Source: Pseudomonadota bacterium
GTDB taxonomy: Bacteria > Pseudomonadota > Alphaproteobacteria > Rhizobiales > Devosiaceae
Direction of reading: 5' to 3'
Length of the DNA: 5,719 nt
NCBI GenBank assembly: GCA_023427545.1
Contig: JAEZBF010000060.1
Span: 1 to 5,719 of the forward strand
Shown: one piece after another, positions 1 through 5,719 of the stretch
How positions within the stretch are numbered: the first letter of the stretch is position 1
Layout: each line of letters starts with the position of its first letter
Notes under the pieces: model-generated
The model's database searches: none
What the model saw: only the letters and a program-made list of their open reading frames with translations
What the model was told of the DNA's origin: nothing
Position numbers and translations under genes: made by a program

Positions 1-880
1 GCCCAGGCTCGAGTTCGCAGCGCACCTCGACGTCTTCGCGCAGGCTCCGGTCGAGCAGCTCGCGCATGCCGTTGATCTGGCGGCCGACGTCGACCGGCTC
101 GGGGTTGAGCTTGGTGCGTCGGGAAAAGGCGACGAGTTGCCGCGTCAGCCCTGCGCCGCGCTGCGCGGCTTGGCGCATGCCGTCGAGCAGCCGGTGCCGC
201 CGCGCGACATCGTTCGTCCGCTCGAGCATCTCGAGGCCGCCCGAGATCACCATCAGCAGATTGTTGAAGTCGTGCGCGATGCCGCCGGTCAGTTGGCCGA
301 TGGCCTCGATCTTCTGGGCCTGGCGCAGCGTGTCCTCGGCGCGCGCGCGCTCCTCGATCTGCTTACGCAGCTCGGCATTAGTCGAGGCGAGTTCACGCGT
401 GCGGTCTTCCACCAGCGCCTCGAGCTGAAGCGCCGCGCTCTCCTGCGCTTCCACGAGCTCGCGCACTTCGTGCTGGCGGCGGCGGGCGCGCAGCGCCGCC
501 TGCACCGTCGTTACCAGCGTGATCGTCTGCACCGGCCGCTCGAGCAGGGAAACGTTGCGCAGCGCCTCGATCAACCGGCGTCGCCATTGCCCGATGGAGG
601 GCAGTTCGTGACGGCTGGTCAGCACTACGAACGGCAGGTCGGACCATGCCGGCTGCGCCTCGATCACCTTCGCGAGTTCAGTGTAGTCCTTGCCGAACAG
701 GGCTTCCTCGGCGACCAGCACCACGGCGGCGTCGACGATAAGGCGCAGCAGCGCATCGAGATCAGCAACGCGCTCGGTGTCGATCCCGGCACGGCTCAGG
801 AGCTCGGCCGTTGCTGCAGCATCCCGCCCGACCGGCGCCAGGATCAGGACAGGCGGCGATGGTTCGTCAGTCGTGCTCAT
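1..880 (-). CDS. Sensor histidine kinase with N-terminal pseudo-receiver domain (partial, C-terminus off window)
   Basis: The 293 visible codons run without a stop to the window edge. Residues about 10-130 look like a response-regulator receiver fold (hydrophobic strands VLIL at 11-14, VVLV at 53-56, PFVVLT at 83-88), but the expected phospho-accepting Asp after the third strand is replaced (VLVAEEAL), and the usual Lys-Pro near its end reads ERP (114-116). I infer a non-phosphorylatable, partner-binding domain. Residues about 133-192 are a charged helical stretch, probably coiled coil. The HisKA dimerisation domain follows, with GGIAHDFNNLL (199-209) and phospho-acceptor H203, typical of kinases that often end in a receiver. 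The ATP-binding domain lies outside the window. No signal peptide or membrane segment is seen, so it is probably cytoplasmic. ATG at 880 overlaps the end of kaiC by 14 bases (ATGAGCACGACTGA), suggesting translational coupling and joint function. Only a weak GGA lies upstream. Kinase identity is certain; the input signal is unknown. Confidence 0.92.
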   Translation of the reverse strand, partial: MSTTDEPSPPVLILAPVGRDAAATAELLSRAGIDTERVADLDALLRLIVDAAVVLVAEEALFGKDYTELAKVIEAQPAWSDLPFVVLTSRHELPSIGQWRRRLIEALRNVSLLERPVQTITLVTTVQAALRARRRQHEVRELVEAQESAALQLEALVEDRTRELASTNAELRKQIEERARAEDTLRQAQKIEAIGQLTGGIAHDFNNLLMVISGGLEMLERTNDVARRHRLLDGMRQAAQRGAGLTRQLVAFSRRTKLNPEPVDVGRQINGMRELLDRSLREDVEVRCELEPG

Positions 881-2393
881 GCCGGTTGTCCGTCATAAGC
901 GGCGCCGGATCGCCGACGTATTCGGGCGTGCCCGAGAAGATGCCACGGAACTCGGTGAGCGGCGGCCCGACACGCACCCCGCTCCGTCCCAGGCCGAATT
1001 CCCGGATGGTATGCTCGTGCATCCCGCCGCGCTTCTTGACGACCGAAAGTGCCCGGCGAACCACGCCGCCGTACTCGAAGTAGCGCAGCATGATCACCGA
1101 ATCGCTGAGGTAGCTGATGTCGACCGGCGTATCCATCGGACCGACGAGGCCATGCTGGGCCAGAACGAGGATCGCGAGCACGCCCTGCTGCCCGAGATAG
1201 CTCAGCAGCTCGTGCATCTGCAGCACGAGGAAGCGCTCGTCGGGCATAGCGTTCATGTAGCCGTTGAGGCTGTCGATCACGACGAGCCGTGCACCGTCGC
1301 GTTCCACGCTGCGCTGCACGATCGAGGCGAACTCACCCGGCGACAATTCAGCCGGATCGATCTGCTGGACGCGGATGTGGCTGTGCCGGGGCTCATCCCG
1401 CAGGCTCAGGCCAATGCTGCGCGCGCGCGCCTCCATAGTGTGGCCGCCTTCGTCGAAGGCGAAGATCACCGACTTCTCGCCGCGCTCTGCCGCTGCCGAC
1501 GCATAGGTCAGCGCCAGCGAAGACTTCCCAACGCCCGCAGCACCGATCAGCAGCACGTTCGTGCCGCGCTCCAGCCCGCCACCCAGCATCTGGTCGAGCT
1601 GGTCGTTGCCGCTGCGCACGAACTCGGCGTCGAACTCGGTGTGATGCTCCGCAGCAACCAATCGCGGAAAGATCACCAGGCCCCCGCGCTCGATGTTGAA
1701 GTCGTGGAATCCGCCACGAAAATCGATGCCGCGCATCTTGATCACTCGCAGCCGCCGCCGCTCGGCACCGTACTCGATGGCGATCTGCTCGAGCAGCAGC
1801 ACGCCATGCGAGATCGAGTGCAACTGGAGGTCGTTCTGCGCCGAGGTGAGGTCGTCGAGCAGGACCACCGTGCACCGGCGGCTGGTGAAGAAGTGCTTGA
1901 GCGCCAGCACCTGCCGTCGATAGCGCAGCGGGCTCTGCGCCAGCAGCCGCAGCTCGGACAGGCTGTCGACGACCACGCGTGTCGGATTGAGCTGGGTGAC
2001 CTTGTCGAGGATCAGGTTCGTCGTCTCGCTGAGTTCGAGCTCGGCGGGGTGGAATACGGTGAGTTCGTGCGCCGGATCGAGCGTCGTCTCGGGCGGCACC
2101 AGCTCGAAAACGTCGATGCCCTTCATCGACCAGCCGTGACGGCTCGCCACCAGCTCCAGCTCGCGCTGGGTCTCCGATAGCGTGATGTAGAGCACGCGCT
2201 CTCCCTGCCTTGCGCCCTCGAGCAGGAACTGCAGCGCGATGGTCGTCTTCCCGGTGCCCGGACGGCCTTCGTAGAGATAGACCCGGTTCGGATCGAGCCC
2301 GCCGCCCAGGATGTTGTCGAGTCCTGGAACGCCCGTCGAGATTCGCGGCAGGTCGAGCCCATCATCCATCGGGCGGTCCGTCGCGTCGCTCAT
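867..2393 (-). CDS. kaiC: KaiC-family double-domain RecA-like ATPase
   Basis: This 508-residue protein has two tandem RecA-like domains, as in KaiC (519 residues in Synechococcus). CI (about 14-245) has Walker A GRPGTGKT (43-50) and Walker B VVVDS (140-144). CII (about 255-490) has Walker A GAAGVGKS (284-291) and Walker B LVVIDS (370-375). In the cyanobacterial clock, KaiC hydrolyses ATP in CI and cycles autophosphorylation on a Ser-Thr pair in CII. Here the aligned phosphosites are S427-Y428 (ISYLSDS). The catalytic Glu pairs read S73-E74 in CI and D314-E315 in CII. The C-terminal tail after the SGTP motif (487-490) is only 18 residues and looks unlike the KaiA-binding tail. This fits the non-cyanobacterial KaiC relatives, which usually lack KaiA and often sit beside histidine kinases. 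The start at 2393 is supported by GGAGAG six bases upstream. It is co-transcribed with the downstream kinase and divergent from recA. A clock role is not implied; stress signalling is equally possible. Confidence 0.95.
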   Translation of the reverse strand: MSDATDRPMDDGLDLPRISTGVPGLDNILGGGLDPNRVYLYEGRPGTGKTTIALQFLLEGARQGERVLYITLSETQRELELVASRHGWSMKGIDVFELVPPETTLDPAHELTVFHPAELELSETTNLILDKVTQLNPTRVVVDSLSELRLLAQSPLRYRRQVLALKHFFTSRRCTVVLLDDLTSAQNDLQLHSISHGVLLLEQIAIEYGAERRRLRVIKMRGIDFRGGFHDFNIERGGLVIFPRLVAAEHHTEFDAEFVRSGNDQLDQMLGGGLERGTNVLLIGAAGVGKSSLALTYASAAAERGEKSVIFAFDEGGHTMEARARSIGLSLRDEPRHSHIRVQQIDPAELSPGEFASIVQRSVERDGARLVVIDSLNGYMNAMPDERFLVLQMHELLSYLGQQGVLAILVLAQHGLVGPMDTPVDISYLSDSVIMLRYFEYGGVVRRALSVVKKRGGMHEHTIREFGLGRSGVRVGPPLTEFRGIFSGTPEYVGDPAPLMTDNRHEHD

Positions 2394-2399
2394 GCAGGT

Positions 2400-2405
2400 C
2401 TCTCC
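2400..2405 (-). promoter_or_regulatory. kaiC ribosome binding site
   Basis: On the minus strand GGAGAG is followed by six bases and then the ATG at 2393. This good Shine-Dalgarno match fixes the start and argues against the later in-frame Met at residue 9. Confidence 0.8.
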
Positions 2406-2419
2406 AGGGTAGCCGTCAG

Positions 2420-2441
2420 CGGCCCCTGCAACGCGGGGCCG
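2420..2441 (-). promoter_or_regulatory. Hairpin in the kaiC leader
   Basis: A perfect 7-bp inverted repeat (CGGCCCC at 2420-2426, GGGGCCG at 2435-2441) encloses an 8-base loop. It lies 27-48 bases before the kaiC start, just upstream of its ribosome binding site. No T-run follows it on either strand, so it is not a typical terminator. In the kaiC mRNA it could stabilise the 5' end or modulate translation; as DNA it could be an operator. The role is inference; the pairing is seen directly. Confidence 0.5.
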
Positions 2442-2446
2442 TATGT

Positions 2447-2471
2447 AAGCGAAAGTAGTGCAAGAAGTTCC
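2447..2471 (-). promoter_or_regulatory. Weak EcfG-type (general stress) promoter candidate for kaiC
   Basis: On the minus strand an exact GGAAC (2467-2471) is followed about 15-16 bases later by CGCTT, near the GGAAC-N16/17-CGTT consensus of alphaproteobacterial EcfG sigma factors. The -10 part is imperfect. If it is real, transcription would begin near 2440, at the base of the leader hairpin. No convincing sigma-70 promoter was found for kaiC in this region. This is a suggestion only. Confidence 0.22.
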
Positions 2472-2512
2472 AGCGCGTAAGGCCGATCGTGGTCAGGGGA
2501 GAGCCAATACGC

Positions 2513-2529
2513 TGGGGCCAATTGCCCCA
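2513..2529. repeat. GC-rich dyad between the divergent promoters
   Basis: TGGGGC (2513-2518) and GCCCCA (2524-2529) form a perfect 6-bp inverted repeat around the 5-base spacer CAATT. It lies 9 bases upstream of the recA -35 element and about 120 bases upstream of kaiC. It could be a transcription-factor operator acting on either gene. No regulator family is recognised from it. Confidence 0.35.
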
Positions 2530-2538
2530 ACTTGCCCA

Positions 2539-2544
2539 TTGACA
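2539..2544 (+). promoter_or_regulatory. recA promoter -35 element
   Basis: A perfect TTGACA lies 105 bases before the recA start and 6 bases before the first LexA-type half-site. With a 17-base spacer the -10 position would be GAACAA (2562-2567), a poor match, so the -10 is not assigned with confidence. The overlap of the presumed -10 region with the LexA site is the arrangement expected of an SOS-repressed promoter. Confidence 0.6.
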
Positions 2545-2550
2545 GCTGAG

Positions 2551-2576
2551 AAACAAAATGAGAACAAAGTAGGATC
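2551..2576 (+). promoter_or_regulatory. LexA operator (SOS box), three direct half-sites
   Basis: AAAC (2551-2554), GAAC (2562-2565) and GATC (2573-2576) are each separated by exactly 7 bases. The alphaproteobacterial LexA box is a direct repeat, GTTC-N7-GTTC, or GAAC-N7-GAAC on the other strand. The central half-site is perfect and each flanking one has a single mismatch, so two overlapping boxes are possible. The position just downstream of the -35 and before recA fits repression by LexA with release on DNA damage. Confidence 0.75.
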
Positions 2577-2633
2577 ATTCGATGGACGGCAAACACCTTC
2601 CGGGCGCGTTGCGCGGGGTTCAGGGCCGTGAAA

Positions 2634-2641
2634 TAAGGAGG
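2634..2641 (+). promoter_or_regulatory. recA ribosome binding site
   Basis: TAAGGAGG, a near-perfect match to the anti-Shine-Dalgarno sequence, lies 8 bases before the ATG at 2650. It selects this start over the internal ATG at 2692. Confidence 0.9.
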
Positions 2642-2649
2642 ACGTTTCC

Positions 2650-3723
2650 ATGGCCGCTGCGGCACCGCTTCGCATAATCGAGGGATCGATGGACAAGGAC
2701 AAGGCGCTGGCCGCAGCGCTGAGCCAGATCGAGCGCAGCTTCGGCAAGGGCACGGTGATGAAGTTCGGCGAGGGCGCGATCGCCCAGGTCGAAGCCATCT
2801 CCACCGGCTCCCTGGGGCTCGACATTGCGCTCGGCATTGGTGGTCTGCCGCGCGGTCGCATCATCGAGGTGTTCGGGCCGGAAAGCTCGGGCAAGACGAC
2901 GCTGGCGCTCCACGTCGTCGCCGAGGCTCAGCGCAATGGCGGCATCTGCGCCTTCGTCGATGCCGAGCACGCCCTTGATCCGGTTTATGCGCGCAAGCTC
3001 GGCGTCAAGGTCGACGAGCTGCTGATCTCCCAGCCCGATAGCGGTGAACAGGCGCTCGAGATTGCCGATACGCTGGTGCGTTCCGGCGCCATCGACGTGC
3101 TGGTGGTCGATTCCGTCGCCGCGCTCACGCCCAAGGCGGAGCTCGAGGGCGAAATGGGCGACGCGCTGCCCGGCCTCCAGGCACGGCTGATGAGCCAGGC
3201 CATGCGCAAGCTCACCGGCTCGATCAGCAAGTCCAAGGCGATGGTCATCTTCATCAACCAGATCCGCATGAAGATCGGGGTGATGTACGGCTCGCCCGAG
3301 ACCACCACCGGTGGCAACGCGCTCAAGTTCTATTCCTCGGTGCGTCTCGACATCCGCCGCATCGGGGCGATCAAGGACCGCGACGAGGTGATCGGCAACC
3401 AGACCCGCGTCAAGGTGGTCAAGAACAAGCTGGCGCCGCCGTTCCGCCAGGTCGAGTTCGACATCATGTACGGCGAGGGCATCAGCAAGACCGGCGAACT
3501 GCTCGACCTCGGGGTCAAGAGCGGCGTGGTCGAGAAATCCGGGGCCTGGTTCTCCTACGACAGCCAGCGCATGGGGCAGGGGCGCGAGAACGCCCGTCAG
3601 TTCCTCAAGGACAACCCCGAGATCGCCGCCACCATCGAGCAGGGGGTGCGCGAGAGCGCCGGCCTCCTCGGTGAAGTGCTCATGGCCGGCCCCGACGACG
3701 ATGGGGTGGTCGACGACGAGTAA
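2650..3723 (+). CDS. recA: Recombinase RecA
   Basis: This complete 357-residue RecA binds single-stranded DNA as an ATP-dependent filament, carries out strand exchange in homologous recombination, and stimulates LexA self-cleavage in the SOS response. Walker A is GPESSGKT (76-83). The catalytic Glu is E106 in DAEHALDP. Walker B is VLVVDS (150-155). Loop L1 lies around EGEMGD (166-171), and loop L2 follows NQIRMKIG (203-210) with Q204 as the ATP-sensing Gln. The family signature ALKFYSS is at 224-230. The tail is acidic (DDDGVVDDE), as usual for RecA, where it restrains filament formation. Length is normal for alphaproteobacteria. The start at 2650 is set by a strong ribosome binding site; the MDKDK methionine at residue 14 is the less likely alternative. 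It is preceded by LexA-type sites and followed by an intrinsic terminator. No recX lies between it and alaS. Confidence 0.99.
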   Translation: MAAAAPLRIIEGSMDKDKALAAALSQIERSFGKGTVMKFGEGAIAQVEAISTGSLGLDIALGIGGLPRGRIIEVFGPESSGKTTLALHVVAEAQRNGGICAFVDAEHALDPVYARKLGVKVDELLISQPDSGEQALEIADTLVRSGAIDVLVVDSVAALTPKAELEGEMGDALPGLQARLMSQAMRKLTGSISKSKAMVIFINQIRMKIGVMYGSPETTTGGNALKFYSSVRLDIRRIGAIKDRDEVIGNQTRVKVVKNKLAPPFRQVEFDIMYGEGISKTGELLDLGVKSGVVEKSGAWFSYDSQRMGQGRENARQFLKDNPEIAATIEQGVRESAGLLGEVLMAGPDDDGVVDDE

Positions 3724-3730
3724 CCTCGTT

Positions 3731-3775
3731 GCCCTCTCCCCTAGACGGAGAGAGTGCCCGAAGGGCGGGTGACGG
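3731..3775. repeat. REP-like intergenic repeat after recA
   Basis: The stretch begins 8 bases after the recA stop. It contains two small hairpins, CTCTCC/GGAGAG (3734-3739 and 3747-3752) and GCCC-GAA-GGGC (3756-3766), followed by GGGTGACGGCA. The pattern of a CCCTCTCCC arm, a GAGAG arm and TGCCCGAAGGGCGGGTGA resembles a dispersed intergenic repeat I recall from many alphaproteobacterial and some gammaproteobacterial genomes. Copy number cannot be judged from one window. Confidence 0.5.
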
Positions 3776-3816
3776 CACGAAATCGGCGAGTTTTCGTCAT
3801 CTCGCAGTGAATGACA

Positions 3817-3848
3817 GGGCGCCGCAAATTCGCGGCGCCCTTTCTTTT
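3817..3848 (+). terminator. Intrinsic terminator of recA
   Basis: A perfect 9-bp GC stem (GGGCGCCGC at 3817-3825, GCGGCGCCC at 3832-3840) with a 6-base AAATTC loop is followed directly by TTTCTTTT. It lies about 95 bases after the recA stop and should separate recA from alaS transcription. Confidence 0.92.
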
Positions 3849-3856
3849 CGGCGCTT

Positions 3857-3910
3857 GCCTTGTCGCGCTCCGCTCTTCTGGACACCGCCGCGAGCCGCGG
3901 GATACAAGGC
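3857..3910. repeat. Inverted repeat upstream of alaS, with nested hairpin
   Basis: GCCTTGT (3857-3863) and ACAAGGC (3904-3910) are perfect 7-base inverted arms 40 bases apart. They enclose a smaller hairpin, CCGCG-AGC-CGCGG (3888-3900). The right arm overlaps the candidate alaS -10 (3903-3908). It could be an operator or, if transcription starts further upstream, part of a folded leader. Function is unknown. Confidence 0.35.
3879..3908 (+). promoter_or_regulatory. Candidate alaS promoter
   Basis: TGGACA (3879-3884, five of six matches to TTGACA), an 18-base spacer and TACAAG (3903-3908, four of six matches to TATAAT) lie downstream of the recA terminator. Transcription would start near 3915, leaving a leader of about 55 bases that contains the hairpin at 3921-3945. 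The strong terminator upstream makes an independent promoter necessary, but this exact assignment is tentative. Confidence 0.4.
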
Positions 3911-3920
3911 GCTTTCTTTC

Positions 3921-3945
3921 GCGCGGGGCATCCGATGTCCCGCGC
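3921..3945 (+). promoter_or_regulatory. Strong hairpin in the alaS leader
   Basis: Arms 3921-3931 and 3935-3945 pair over 11 positions (one G-U) around a 3-base CCG loop, followed by CTCTTTC. It ends 23 bases before the alaS ATG. The following tract is only moderately T-rich, so it may be a weak terminator or attenuator, or a structure affecting translation. A start codon without a clear Shine-Dalgarno follows, which makes leader-based control plausible. The pairing is seen; the role is inferred. Confidence 0.5.
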
Positions 3946-3968
3946 CTCTTTCGTGGGCAAGTGCTTCT

Positions 3969-5719
<1,751 letters not shown>

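Noticed and set aside
137..898. Plus-strand open frame of 253 codons opposite the histidine kinase
   Set aside because: The minus strand encodes a clear HisKA kinase; this frame is low-complexity, His- and Arg-rich antisense.
690..2180. Long plus-strand open frame (496 codons) opposite kaiC
   Set aside because: It is fully antisense to a KaiC with both Walker motif sets intact, has no ribosome binding site or recognisable domain, and is rich in Arg, His and Gln as expected of a high-GC mirror frame.
2390..2665. Minus-strand 91-codon frame across the kaiC-recA intergenic region
   Set aside because: It starts inside recA, crosses the recA promoter and LexA sites and the kaiC leader, ends at the kaiC start, and has no family resemblance.
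2692..3723. Shorter recA from the internal ATG at 2692 (MDKDK)
   Set aside because: TAAGGAGG at ideal spacing supports the ATG at 2650. GAGGG before 2692 is closer than optimal, and related RecA proteins have a similar N-terminal extension.
2620..3960. Long minus-strand open frame (446 codons) covering all of recA and its terminator
   Set aside because: It is a mirror of recA codon bias, runs through the intrinsic terminator and REP-like repeat, and has no recognisable motif.
3855..3968. N-terminal extension of alaS, or an Ala-rich leader peptide in the same frame
   Set aside because: The frame is open upstream, but there is no ribosome binding site or good start. AlaRS proteins normally begin at the MTSVSDIR position, and open frames are common at this GC content.

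Overview
The window looks like chromosomal core DNA of a high-GC alphaproteobacterium, most likely a sphingomonad (Sphingomonadales). This rests on the RecA and AlaRS sequences, the direct recA-alaS order, and a LexA-type operator built from direct repeats (GAAC spaced by 7 bases), the alphaproteobacterial form rather than the palindromic E. coli SOS box. The taxonomic call is recognition from memory, not a database result.

The left part (1-2393, minus strand) is a two-gene signalling unit read right to left. A double-ATPase KaiC homologue (867-2393) is followed, with a 14-base overlap, by a histidine kinase (880 down to the window edge, C-terminus missing). The kinase begins with a degenerate receiver-like domain, then a coiled coil, then a HisKA domain with H203. 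No kaiA or kaiB is present in the window. The KaiC differs from the cyanobacterial clock protein at its phosphosite pair (Ser-Tyr instead of Ser-Thr), at one residue of each catalytic acidic pair, and in its shortened C-terminal tail. This is the least ordinary part of the window.

The middle (2394-2649) is a 256-base divergent control region between kaiC and recA. On the recA side it holds a perfect TTGACA -35, three LexA-type half-sites at 11-base spacing, and a strong ribosome binding site. On the kaiC side it holds a good ribosome binding site, a 7-bp-stem hairpin in the leader, and a weak general-stress (EcfG-like) promoter candidate. A separate GC-rich dyad lies between the two.

The right part (2650-5719, plus strand) is recA (complete), then a 245-base gap, then alaS (N-terminal two thirds, running off the window). 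The gap holds a REP-like repeat, a strong intrinsic terminator for recA, a candidate alaS promoter inside an inverted repeat, and an 11-bp-stem hairpin just before alaS. So recA and alaS are probably separate transcription units despite being neighbours. RecA and AlaRS are housekeeping proteins (recombination/SOS and tRNA charging). The link to the KaiC-kinase pair is physical proximity and a shared control region; a functional link is only a hypothesis.
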